Shown piece by piece: positions 1-10,823 of a stretch of DNA of 64,000 nt (the stretch's first letter is position 1; every line of letters starts with the position of its first letter). The position numbers and the translations under genes are program-made. The notes under the pieces were generated by a model. That model worked only from the letters and a program-made list of their open reading frames with translations. It was not told the origin of the DNA and did no database searches. Source of the DNA: Podocnemis expansa. Lineage: Eukaryota > Chordata > Testudines > Podocnemididae. Location of the stretch: the NCBI GenBank assembly GCA_007922195.1, contig ML682037.1, positions 13,340,366-13,404,365 on the forward strand, in the 5' to 3' direction.

Positions 1-1349
1 AAACTGCATTGTCAAAGGTTTCAGCAGCTTCTACAAAGCTGTGTACACAAGGCCTCTAGTAATGGGTTTCCTCCTTCAGCTCTGTTGGCCAGACCTTGCC
101 CTCATGCATACAGGTGACTGCTGATCCCTGCACAGTCTATCAGCCGTCCAAAACAAAGCAGGCCAGATAGAAGCGTTCAGTTCAGTTCACGAACAGCTAT
201 CAGGCTTTCTCTCTTAGAGGACTTGAGGCTTCGAAGCTGCCAGCGCTATGCATTCACATATGCTTTCACAATAGAGTGTCAGTGGGACATATTAGGGACC
301 TGATCCTTGTACTGGTCCATTTACATGAGAATCAATTTTGGCCCCGAAAGGCCATTATTTTTTCCTCAACTGAATAGGTGTCTGTGTGCCCTCCACTGTG
401 TGCTTGGTCTGCACATCCTGCGTACTTGCACTGACTCAATGTGATTTGGAGCAGCCGTCAGCCTTGGGATCTGTGTGAACCTGCCGGCACAACTGTCATG
501 AGAATTGGGCTGCTTTTCTTTTATATTTCTCATTTCCAGTACTCTCTATAGTATGCTTCTAAATAACCAGAGGTGGAAACTTGAGACTAGATCAGTGCAT
601 CTCCCAAACTTGATCTGCTACTTTCCTGACAGGTCCTTCTACCGTGAATGTCCATTTCAGCCTTTTGAAAATCACTTCTTGACAGCTGAGCCCTGCAAAC
701 CCCACCCAGCTCAAGACTGAAATAACTGCAGCGCTCACAAACATTCTGCAGGAAAAAGACAAGGACTCAGCTCAGCAGCTGAATAGGAAAAATATTGGGT
801 GCCGTGGCAGTGGGGAATGCTGTATGAGAGGACTTTGCAAGTCAAGGAGACCTTGACATCTGAAAAGCAGGGTCATTGTGAACCTCTTCAGTAACCTTGC
901 CTGGTCAACTGTATTCTTTTGATAATACTTAAAAGGCCCTGGCAAGGTTGTGCTGAAAATCTGCCTGTCTGAACACTATCTACTTGCCTGGCCTCTACCA
1001 GAACAGTAATGGAGAAACTAACTACATATGGCTCACACACTGAGAAAACCATGACATGAGAGCAGCTGTGCAGGGGTGCTCAGAGTTAGCTTTAGACCCA
1101 GCATGTAAGACCTTCTTCTCCTGCTTATTAGGTCAGTTGTCAGTCTCTGTAATAACTTCATTATACCTGTGTAATGGAGTGAAGGATTGGACCTTGGAAT
1201 TTGAGACCGGATCCTCAACTGGTGTAAATGGGTACAACTAGCTGATGACCTGGTCCTTTATTTTTCTCTGTAGTTGGGGATCCCAACACCTTGTGTGGAG
1301 AGCAAGGAAATGACAAGTGATAGGAAACAGCAGAGCTGTTCTTAATCTT
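1..1349. other. Non-coding, no gene recognised
   Basis: Short open frames occur on both strands, but none resembles a known protein and none has a convincing splice or codon-use pattern. No terminal repeats or poly(A)-tailed element were recognised. It is probably intergenic or intronic DNA upstream of FIGNL2. Confidence 0.5.
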
Positions 1350-1357
1350 GCTTACAC

Positions 1358-1576
1358 CAGTGTTTCCCAACCAGTGGTCTGTGGCACACAGGTGTGCCAT
1401 CAGGTCTGAGCAAGTGTGCTACAAAATTTTTTTAAAAACTACTCAAAAAGCTCTGGATTGGCTCATTGGCTCATGAATATTCATGAGTTTATTTGGAAAC
1501 TGTATCGTGGTGTTCCTCAAATTGTAAGTAAAGGTAGCAAGGTGTGCCATGGCAGAAAAAATGTTGGGAACCACTG
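1358..1576. mobile_element. Non-autonomous hAT-type DNA transposon (MITE)
   Basis: The element is 219 bp. Its ends form terminal inverted repeats: the left end starts CAGTGTTTCCCAAC and the right end, read in reverse complement, starts CAGTGGTTCCCAAC. It is flanked by a perfect 8-bp target duplication GCTTACAC at 1350-1357 and 1577-1584. CAGNG-type ends with an 8-bp duplication are the hallmark of hAT transposons. There is no coding capacity, so it must have been mobilised in trans. Confidence 0.85.
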
Positions 1577-1680
1577 GCTTACACCATTGTGATGTCACTG
1601 GAGTCCCTTCTGATTAAACTAGTATAAATGAAAGGAGAATAAAGCCCAGTGCATCTTATTTAAGTTTATTTGTACTCACG

Positions 1681-1735
1681 TAACTGTGGAGTTAACTCCA
1701 TTGCAGTCAATGGAATTACACTGATTTTATGCTAG
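1681..1735. repeat. Fragment of an old interspersed repeat (GTGTAAATCAG family)
   Basis: The block includes AACTCCATTGCAGTCAATGG followed by a TTACACTGAT-like string. Similar wording recurs at 4121-4208, 4681-4736, 46390-46495 and 53845-54034. It is an old, diverged repeat. The class is not assigned here. Confidence 0.4.
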
Positions 1736-2135
1736 CTTGGAATTTTGCATTAACTTCCTAGTTTCTTCCCATTGTCCACTGAAATGTTGAAAGGTGAACA
1801 AGTAGTGCAAATGGCCCAAGAGTTGGTAGCAGCAGTCCTTTAAAGCCACGTCATATGGAACTGCTTGTTTACTTCTAAATGCTCCAAAGGTCTGATCCTG
1901 CCTGGAGGCATATCAGGCTCCTTTTGAAGGAATGCCTGAGTCAGCTGGAATGATTTGGTCTAAAAGCTTGCATGAGATCCAGTTCAGTCTGAGGTACGAA
2001 CAAAGGAAAATGGTGATTCCTGAAACGCTGGTATTGCTAGCCCCAGAGTGTCTAAAAATCACAAATCAGGCTCCAAAAATTGTGAGATTTTACAGAATAG
2101 CGATGGTTGGGAGGTGGGTTGTTGAAGCTCTAGAT

Positions 2136-2686
2136 CAGGGCTTTTTAACCTATGGGTTGTGGCCCAAAAATGGGTCATGATGCCATTTAGGGTGGGTCAC
2201 CATGATCCTCTTTAATAAATTGAAAAAGGAAATGCGTTATTAATTCAAAACTGAACTATCGGTCGCAAAGCTGACTCTCAAACTTAATCTGGGTCCCAGC
2301 CAATGTTCCCTCTAATTTTTTGTAGGCTGTGTGCAGAAAAAAATTCTTTTGTGCAAATTTTCAGGCCTGGTGTGCAAATTTGTGTGGCCTCTAGTGAATG
2401 TGGTCCAACTTGTGAGTCCAATGCAGTAAGTGTGTAGGATGCAATTAATATATTATCTTTATTTTGATATGGTGATGGGAATGATATGATAAATTACAAA
2501 ACCTTATCTGAAACATGCTACTTGAAACAGCTTTTTTAAAGTAGCATAAAAATATTTACACTGTTGAATTTTTTTGTGCATGCTTTATTTCAGTGTGTGC
2601 ACAGGGTTAACAACCTGTATGCGTGCGCACACACGCACAGCTTAGAGGGAACATAGGTCCCGGCCAAAAAAAGTTAAGAACTCTTG
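2136..2686. mobile_element. hAT-type element, host of a nested insertion
   Basis: The left end CAGGGCTTTTTAAC and the right end (reverse complement CAAGAGTTCTTAAC) are diverged inverted termini. The flanks are CTCTAGAT (2128-2135) and CTCCAGAG (2687-2694), a 6 of 8 match, consistent with an old 8-bp hAT duplication. The interior is split by a second element at 2301-2656. Without that insert it would be about 190 bp, so it is a non-coding MITE. Confidence 0.6.
2301..2656. mobile_element. Second hAT-type MITE nested inside the first
   Basis: The element is 356 bp. The termini CAATGTTCCCTCTAA (left) and CTATGTTCCCTCTAA (right, reverse complement) match at 14 of 15 positions. The target duplication is GTCCCAGC at 2293-2300 and GTCCCGGC at 2657-2664, a 7 of 8 match. 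It lies wholly inside the 2136-2686 element, so it is younger than that one. The interior is AT-rich with a GT/GC dinucleotide stretch near its right end and no coding frame. Confidence 0.8.
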
Positions 2687-2692
2687 CTCCAG

Positions 2693-2820
2693 AGTTCAGC
2701 AAAACAAACAAGGAGTCTACATGTCTGACGAAGTGGGATTTTTCTCCCAAAAAAGCTCATGCGATAAATCAGTTTGATTTGTTTTGCTGAACTAGACTAA
2801 CACGACTGCCCCTTTGGTCT
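2693..2820 (+). mobile_element. Penelope-like short retroelement copy, hammerhead-like core
   Basis: This copy belongs to the family also seen at 28597, 35172, 47473, 49566 and 57456. It carries CTGACGA at 2725-2731, a GTGGGA/TCCCA stem, and AAAA where intact copies have GAAA. A perfect 16-bp inverted repeat is present: AGTTCAGCAAAACAAA at 2693-2708 and its complement at 2778-2793. The 3' end reads ACTAACACGACTGCC, the family's usual tail. Boundaries are approximate, because the left edge abuts the hAT target duplication. Confidence 0.6.
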
Positions 2821-2822
2821 AG

Positions 2823-3004
2823 CACGAGGTCTCAAACTCAAATCACCAGGAGGGCCGCATGAGGACTAGTATGTTAGCCTGAGGGCTGCACTGCTGAAAC
2901 CTTTTCATAAAACGATAGTGCAAATATCAGTAACAATAGTGCTGTTGTGGGCTGCAGGAAATAGCTTCAGAGGCCGCCTGTGGGCAGCGTGTTTGAGACC
3001 CCTG
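2823..3004 (+). mobile_element. hAT-type MITE of the 'GTCTCAAACTCAAATCA' family
   Basis: The ends GGTCTCAAACTC and GTTTGAGACCCCTG are inverted. Three further copies occur, at 10628, 47170 and 51335, and the flanking 8-bp duplications of those copies are perfect. Here the duplication has decayed (CTCTAGAG on the right, only partly matched on the left). The interior holds two GGCCGC-type motifs shared by all copies. Confidence 0.7.
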
Positions 3005-3012
3005 CTCTAGAG

Positions 3013-4120
3013 TTTGTGACCTTACACCGTTTTTCACCACTAGGAGGCTAGAAAATTCCTTTTTAAAATGGTAAAGAAAAGCTGAAATTCTCACAGTCAC
3101 TGGAGTCCAGAAGATGGAGCCTGAAGAAATATGCCACGCATCACAAGAGCTGACACTTCTGAAACTTGATTTCTCAGGTGGTTTTTTTTTTTGTTTTTTT
3201 TTTTTTAATTCACTTCTGAGCTTTTGAGGGATTTTTGCTTATCTCCCAGTCCAGTTTAAAACTCTAGGGCATAGAAGAACATTCCTAAAAGCATCCCTAA
3301 TGATGTGTTATTTCCTTACTGTTTTATTATCAATCTCTGTGTTTAATCACCAGTAGCTGCTAATCCTATGGCTGTCCCAGCTGAGGCCTCCGCCTTCCCA
3401 GTTCTGCATGGCCTCACTCTCGCTCTCTGAGTTACATTTAGCTAAGATTATCTGGTCTCAGCCTGACAGATGGGTGCTGCTGCAGGTCCGAATGGATACA
3501 TATTAATTTTTCATTTGATGGCCGGATACTGAAACAGCACAGATGGGAAATGGCCTATTGGTCAGTCTCCATTTTGTACTGATATCCAGCTGCTCTGGAT
3601 TTGATATATGAGTGGACAGAGTGGACATCGTAGAGCCCTCTGCTCACCGCGAGAGCCCTGTCCTGGGAAGTGGAGGCTCCTCCGGAGTGGGAAAAGGGCA
3701 TGATTGGAGTTAGCCTAAACCTTTTAACATATGTACAGTGACCCCAGTTTGATTGGAAAATCATCCTTTCCTTTTGTCAACATCACTTAGGAGGGGGTGG
3801 AAAAATGCACAAGACAAAGGAAAGCAGCTCCTGATGGATTTGGTGAACAGCCAAAATTTGTACCTCCACATCCAGTATTGTAAACCTTGGAGTCTTCATG
3901 GCAGCATGCCACACTGCAAAATCAGATCCCATGACTTAGATTTTTTTTTGTTTGTTTGTTTGTTTGGTTGGTTTGCCTTGGGTTTTTTTGTTTAGCATCT
4001 AACCTCTGTAGCTCTTTTGCTGTTGGTCTTAGGTACAACTGACACCTATAGATCAAAATAAAATACAGTATTCTGCTCTGCTCACCTCCAATTCTTCAAC
4101 ATCCATTTTGGAAGCTTTGG
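3013..4120. other. Non-coding, no gene recognised
   Basis: The stretch holds a poly(T) tract near 3181-3210, a (GTTT)n-like tract near 3943-3990, and otherwise unique-looking sequence. No exon-like open frame was recognised. Confidence 0.45.
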
Positions 4121-4208
4121 GGGCCAGATGCACCACTGGTGTAAATCAGAGAAGCTGTAATGGAGTTCAGTGCAGTTATGCTGATTTACACCAACTAAGG
4201 GTCTGACA
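4121..4208. repeat. Old interspersed repeat (GTGTAAATCAG family)
   Basis: GGTGTAAATCAG at the left and CTGATTTACACC at the right form inverted ends around a central TGGAGTTCAGTGCAG segment. The phrase recurs several times in the window. It may be a short DNA element, but no target duplication is clear. Confidence 0.45.
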
Positions 4209-4680
4209 CCAAGGCTGTAGAAGACTGAGGAGTGTGTGTTTCAGATAAGGGGTTTTCTCTATTTTTATTATCTCCTGGGTGGCTGTGGAGGAAACTGCAT
4301 ACTTTAGTGTTGACAGAGAGGTTTCTGCCTTTCCCCAACATAGCTGAGGGCAAGGATGAGCTGTGTGTTGATGGGGAAGTAGAAGAAGATGATGTGGTTT
4401 TCATACTTGCGGGTATGGTGACCATTAAATGTGTGCATTTTTCCCACTTTATTTCTTTAAACAAACCTAGAGAGTATGATAGCATTTGGGGGGGGGGGGG
4501 GAGGCTTTTGCACCTCCAAGCCCCCTGCTGGCTTGCAGAGACTCTTATACCTGCTGGGGAGAAGTTGATGGAAAACATTTTGTTTTAATAGGGATGAACA
4601 AGCTTTGTCCTGTCTGCAGAATTCTCTGCATGATTAAAATCTCTATCTCATTTAGCCAGGTGTATCTCTGGTGGACATAA

Positions 4681-4736
4681 TGCCAATACTCCTGATTTAT
4701 ACCAGCATGAGTGAGGGCAGAATCAGGCCCAGAACT
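4681..4736. repeat. Fragment of the same GTGTAAATCAG-type repeat
   Basis: A diverged CTGATTTATACCAGC is followed by GGCAGAATCAGGCCC. The string AGAATCAGGCCC is also seen at 46482-46493, so this is one end of the same family. Confidence 0.4.
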
Positions 4737-4794
4737 TGAGTGATTTTTTTTTTTCCAGTGGAGCTGGAAATGTGTTTATTTTTCAGACTGTGGC

Positions 4795-4945
4795 TAAGGT
4801 TTAGTAATGCTGCATACTAGCAGTGCAACCTGGCATGAGCCTCTTCCGCTCAGTTTTCCCAGCATTAGAATGGGATTTGTAACCCCAGCCTGCTCCAGAG
4901 GGTCATTGGGAAGGTTAGTGCAGCAGTGTGTGTAAAGCGTTTTTC
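4795..4945 (+). repeat. MIR-like (CORE-SINE) fragment
   Basis: The segment contains the characteristic wording of MIR SINEs: CTCAGTTTTCCCAGCATTA, then an AATGGG-type run, and a GTGTGTAAAGCG end. The tRNA-like head is lost or too diverged to see. Assigned by pattern only. Confidence 0.45.
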
Positions 4946-7900
4946 GAGCTCAGTAGCCACAGGGGAACAGAGCATATCAGGCATTGTTTCAAATCACAGG
5001 GCAGATGTCTGTGGCATCTGGGACCTGCTCGCCGCTGGGAAGTTACACCAATGCAGATGCCGCAGTGCTGGGCAGGACAAACACCTAGTGCAGATGTGTT
5101 GCACTGGTGTGTAATGGGGCTGGCACTGGGGCAGCTTCCTTGGGGAAGTCACCCCATCAAACTGTATGGGTAGGACTTCGGTGCTCAGAGACTGGTGTGC
5201 AGTTGATTCACACCCTGCCTTGGTGCACTGTAACTTGCTATGCCGACAAGCTGTTAGGGTTTGCACAAGATTCACTGTGTAGATGTGTATGCAGTAGTGT
5301 TAATTTCTCTTGCATAGGTGGGGCCAAATTCACCATGTTCTGTGGGTGCTTTGATAGTAGCAGGAAACTTCGTGAGCATGCTGGTGAGAGAACCTGAAAC
5401 AGCTGTCTGGTAGGCAGTGTGCCCCGCACAGCCAGGATGGCCAGAGGCCCTGGTTTTGTTACAGCTGCTCATCGATTTGGTACATTTTCTTGTGGGGAGC
5501 AGGAAAGAAACTAAAGGCATTTGGAAATTACAGCACAGATCTCGCATCTCAGGATGTGTGTGGCCAGTTCCACGCCGTAGATTGTCCAGCACTTGAGGGA
5601 AATGAAATTGTCTGGTGCTATGTTTGTTTTCTGGGCAGTGTTTGGGTCTAAATTGATATGGTAGCTGCAGCAAACTCCAGCCAACTGGTCTCTTCCTTTT
5701 TTGACATCCTGTATGGTCTCAGCAATTCTGTAATCCTAGAAAGATGCCATTTGCCAGCCCACATTAGACCAGTGGGTCAGCGTGTCTGGCATCCTGCTTT
5801 CCAGCAATGAGGTGAGTATCTGCACCCCCTACCTTTGTAATGCCGTAAGACAAGTGGAGCCTTGAAAAGGGAGCTTTGCTCACCCCCCATTGACAGCGAT
5901 TAGTTTGTTAAACCCCCCTATGGGGAGCTGATTATTTATTCTGATGCCCTGATTTGCAGGGCTGTGTGTTAATGGGCGAGATTGGGCCTTTATCTTCTCC
6001 AGTAGCCTGTGTGTTGCCTTCCAGCAGAGCAGCAGTGTTTTTTCCTCCCCATAGGCGCTAGAGGGAGCAGTGGGCACTTCCTAGAGCTGAACTGGCTTTG
6101 CAAAGAGATGAGTGGTGGTCGCTCTGGGGAGATCAGCTCAGGTGCAGCTGCCAGGCTGGGCAGGTGAGCTTGAAAGGGGCTCCTGGCTCACACCTACTCT
6201 TACCCTGCTTCATGGGTGCATGCTCAGAATGGATTCATACCCTTTCTCTCTGCAGATTCTCAGCTTGTGGTAACTTGCTCTTGTATTTTCTCGCCCTCTG
6301 TGCCTGAGTCTCTATGAACCAGTTCCTTGCTGTACTGCTAAGGGCTTTGGGGTCACTGCATCTTTAGGTGAAATGCAGACCATGGATGTGGTTTCTTCTG
6401 CCCATTGATGATCCCATGGCACCATTTCCGAGTCTGGGCCTTAACCCCGTGGCCACGCTGTTTCCCCCCAGGGGCTAACTTCCATTGGGACAACATGATC
6501 CTTCTCTAGATTTACGTGGGGAGTTTGTGAGGTTTCATTCATTGTTTGCAGAGCCTGACAGCCTTGTAGGCCAGGTTTTATTGCTGCTGTTTTGTGTATG
6601 TGTTGCTCTGGTTCTCACCTGCGCTGGGGAATATACTCCCTTGAGCCCCTGCTGGTATAGTCAGTGTTGCCTGCTTTCCATTTCCCCCTTTCCTCTTCTC
6701 TTCTAATGTCACTCTTTCATTCCAGTTTCCTTGGATGAGCCAATCCCTAGCAGCCTTACAGAGCTGTGCCTTCTTTAGGGCAGTGTAAAGGGAGCAGGCC
6801 AGCATAGTAGGGATGGCCCTGTGGACTGTTTCCAGGGCCTGGAGCTGGCAGTCCCATGTAGATCCTGTTCCTGTACGTTGGGCCGCTCTTAGAATTTAGT
6901 CAGAGGGGCATCAGAGGCTAGTGCTAGGGGCAGACCCTCAGCCCACATAGTTAATGTCCAGGAACTACGCCAGTTCAGACCAGATCAGGATCTGGGCCAC
7001 GGTGGGTGTTGGTCTACCATGTGCATATACCTGCCATGTGCAATATGCTGGTGTGGAGATTCATGTGCTGTATGTGCAAATGGGCATGAGGGTGTGTATT
7101 AAAAAAAAAAAGTCATGCTACATGTGCAGTGCATTTATTCTCTCATTGTTGTGCACTTCTACAGTGGCTGGTTGTTGCTTGGGCTGGACAGAGTAACTAA
7201 AGTTTTGTGGCCGCATGTGAAATAATTTACCCAGGATTTTTGCATTTGGAAACAGCGGGCCAATGAGGGCAGCCCAGGCTGAGCAGTAAAAAGGGTGTTG
7301 GTGGGAGAGAGCACACCCCACCACCTCAAACACTGAACAGTTGGACACTGTGCTGTGCACCCTAGTCCTGCTGCACCGTTCAAAGGGCCCCTAACAAAAG
7401 CCCAGTTCAGCGTTGCTGCTGAATAGATTAACAAGATTTCCATAATTAGTGCACCAGGGAACAATAGGATTCTCCTTTGCCCAGCCCCCCCTCCTCCTTT
7501 TGTCTTGTGCTTTAGATAATGGAGAAGCAGGGAGGGTGGGAAACTGACATGCCATTTGGTCACTGGACAGTAATTTTCTCACACTGCCGAAGGGGAGCAT
7601 TGAAACATCTGTCCTGCTCTGAAAGCTTGTTCACGTTACATTTCAAACCCATGACAACTTCTGTGCCTGCCAGCCCTGTCCCCTTTCTCCCCCCTCCTCC
7701 ACCTCTTTCTCTTATTTTAAGGGCATGTGTTTTGAGGGTTTTTTTGGTCTTAGTTTTTGCTTTGGCCCTTTTACCAAATGCTTTTGGAACCACACGTTTA
7801 AACTGATGGTGTGGATGCATTTTTCCTTCTGTGTGCATGGTTCTTTAAACTGATGTGTGTTACTCTGCATGTCAGTGCTTTGTAAAACACTCCATGATAA

Positions 7901-10619
7901 CAGCAACAGTTCTCTCACTGGCTAGGTTCCAGAGTCACTGAGGTTTGCCCGGAGAAACTTTGTTCTGTGTGTCTTCAGTGCACAGCACAAAGGAGTTCTG
8001 CTCTGCGCACTAGTGAAGAGCAAATACAGTAATATCGGTGGTCCTCTGTGCGCGCGTGTACAAATATTGGTCTGTGTAGTTGAAAAGATGCTCTTGGAAA
8101 ATCACACCCACCTTGCCACAAGTGGTTGTAAACCGCCTCTGCAGTGGATCTGGATCCTGCAGCCACCCCCTGTGAGAGGAATTCCTGGGAAACCAGTTAA
8201 GTTCCAGCTCCGCACAGTGTCACAACTCCAGGATCAGGCCCATAAATAGTAAATTGTTTTCTGGGCTTTTGTAAAACCAAACTCTTTGACTCAGGGACCA
8301 GGTTTGCTGAGAATGCATGCAAGATCTATTTCTAAACACATCACCGATTCCTGCCACACGCTTTGTACCTTACTAAGACTGACTGAGAGCTACTGCTCAC
8401 CATTCCTGACCCTGGAGCTCTTCCTAAACAAATTTCTGATATGTTTTCATAACATTTGAAGAAATATGTGCTACATGGTGGTATATTTTCATTTCTAAGG
8501 CTTGATGGGCCTTCTGGAGTGAATACCTTAGTGGTGGTGCATGTGCAAAATTGCATACATGCACAAGCGTGTATGCAAACCCACAATTTTTTATCAAAAT
8601 GTCCACATCAGTTTCACACCATGAGCCATTTCTCCGTAAGTCTGCATATAGACACTCCTGAGTTGTAAGAAAACCATTTTGCTTCCATTTAGCATCTCCA
8701 GACCCAAGTTTGCACTAAAAAAACAAAAGCAGTGAATTAAAACCAGTTTGTATGTAGACCAGTTTTGAGGGCTTTGTGCCCAAAGATCCAGGGAGGAATT
8801 TCTGTTTGGCTCAGTTGTTGTCTAATGAAACAGAATTAGGCACAAAGTCAGTGAAACCTGGCCCAATAACAACATCCCTGAGTGCACACATTAAAGCAAT
8901 AGAACAGTGTTCTGAGCTTGGGTTAGCTAATTTGGGTTAAAATAGCAGTCAAGACCCAGCAACTCTACTTTTAACTCCAGTTAGCATCTCACATTAAACT
9001 CCAGGCTCCCGTATGGGGAGTGCTAACCAAAGTTGAAAGCAAAGCTATGATGTCCTTCAAGCTATTTTTATCATGAGTTAGTTATCTGGAATAAGAACAT
9101 ACTTTTTTTCAGCATATATGTACCCTGAGTGACAGAATGATCCCCTGAAATTAAAATATATATATTTTGTTTAATTTGTAAAACCTTAACTCTCTGGAAA
9201 TGGGATAGGAGAGAGTGATTTCCATTTTTGGAAGCGATTTCTGCATTTCCAGGGCTGTGTTTTGAAAGATGGGGACTAGAGCTTTTGCATTGTTCAATTC
9301 TGTGAAAAAGCAATGCTCTCTGTCAAGGAACATAATATCCTCATTCCCCTTGTCCTCACTTGTGGTGTTTTTATGTAACCCCAAGCCAGTTGTATCTCTT
9401 AGTTTTACTTGGGCGGGGGCAGAAGTTAGAGTTACTCCAGTTATAAATTTGCAGAGTTGCCAGCTCCACACTCTCTGTGCTAAATAAGCAAGAATGGATG
9501 AAAGAGGAAAGATTGCAAATCAGCACAGCATTATATCTCCTGAGGCTACTTTTCTGATTATCAATTAATTCAGTGAATCTGAGACCCGCAGTTTGTAAAG
9601 GAGAATTTGAAATCAGTACATGTTTTTACTAGCTATTTGCAATTAGGTTGTGGTTGGTAGGTAGGTGGGCAGGTAGAAAAACCTTGAAACAACATGTACT
9701 AGTGTATCTGTGCAGTATATGCATGTTCTCTACATACACATGAGTTATCAAAAGAGCTGGGGGGTGATTCTCCCTGACAAGAGAGAGAAGGTGATAAGAA
9801 GGAAACTGAAACTCTAAGGAAAGTGTTGGGAGAGAGGCGTGCCTTTTGTCTCTTGAAGATTATTAAACTATGTGGCCAAAGTGTCTTTGTTGTGTGGTGC
9901 ACTATGAACAATATTACAGTTTAAAGGAAGGGACTCAGTGCCCACCTTGAGAGCTCATTAGTTTAATTTGCCTTAGAGTAATGCACAGATTGGGGCCCCA
10001 TTGCGTTAGGTCTTGTACCAAGATCTAGGGAGAGAGACCTTAGCTACCACGGTGATGGAAGCTGGAAAGTAATCTAAGATAGATCTATTTGCTTAGATCC
10101 CAAAGTGTAGTTTCATTGTGTGCTGTCTTCCTGAACAGTGTGATGGGCCCATGTGTGTAATATATTCCCCTCCTTCATATTTTAATCCAGATTAATCTCA
10201 GCCCAGAGCAGAGTAAAACGCATGTAGTGGTACTGTGTGCTTGGTGGGTACAAGATCTCCATCATTGTTGTGCACTGCCGGAGCTGGGTTTGTGACTGAA
10301 AGACAAGATACATCACACCGGTGATCACTTCACATGCAGTAAAAACCTAACGTTAGCTAGATAAGAGACAGGGTGTTTCTAGAGCATTTCTGTGTACAGC
10401 TGCCTGGGAGGAAGAGACACCTAAATGCTGGTGTCTCCTCAAGGGCGCTCAGCCCTGAAAGGGGGCCTGACCCTTGTTGATGTCACGGGAGGGCAGTGCT
10501 CCGCTCAGCACCTTGCAAAAAATGAACTGTTGTGACCTCCTTGGGGCTGAGCAGGAGGAGTCTTTTCTTCTGTCTGTAGCACACCCACAGCACAGTGCAG
10601 TGCTGGTCCCTGCCAAGGG
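4946..10619. other. Long non-coding stretch, no gene recognised
   Basis: Many 60-130 residue open frames occur on both strands, as expected by chance in DNA of moderate GC content, and none matches a known family. Some repeat-like phrases appear, such as the TTAAAACCAG / GCACTAAAAA strings near 8700-9000. No element with clean ends was found. It is probably an intron of, or upstream DNA to, FIGNL2. Confidence 0.45.
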
Positions 10620-10627
10620 TCCTAGGC

Positions 10628-10815
10628 GAGGGATCTCAGACACCCGGCCTGTGGGCCGCAAGCGGCCCCTGAAGCTTTTTCTTGTGGCCTGCAACGACAC
10701 TATTGTTACTGATATTTGCAATATCATTGTATGAAAAGATTTCAGTGGGGCGGCCCTTGAGCTAATGTACGAATCCTCATGCAGCCCTCCTGGTGATTTG
10801 AGTTTGAGACCCTTG
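10628..10815 (-). mobile_element. hAT-type MITE of the 'GTCTCAAACTCAAATCA' family
   Basis: Read on the minus strand, it is the same element as at 2823 and 51335. It is flanked by a perfect 8-bp target duplication TCCTAGGC at 10620-10627 and 10816-10823. The interior shares CCTGCAACG, GCAATATCATTGTATGAAAA and GCGGCCC-type motifs with the 47170 copy. Non-coding. Confidence 0.85.
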
Positions 10816-10823
10816 TCCTAGGC

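Noticed and set aside
4195..4588. Overlapping frames of 118-127 codons on both strands
   Set aside because: No protein family resemblance and the region spans a G14 run; neither frame shows coding character.
5272..5673. 133-codon minus-strand frame
   Set aside because: No recognisable motif; overlapped by other equally long frames on both strands.
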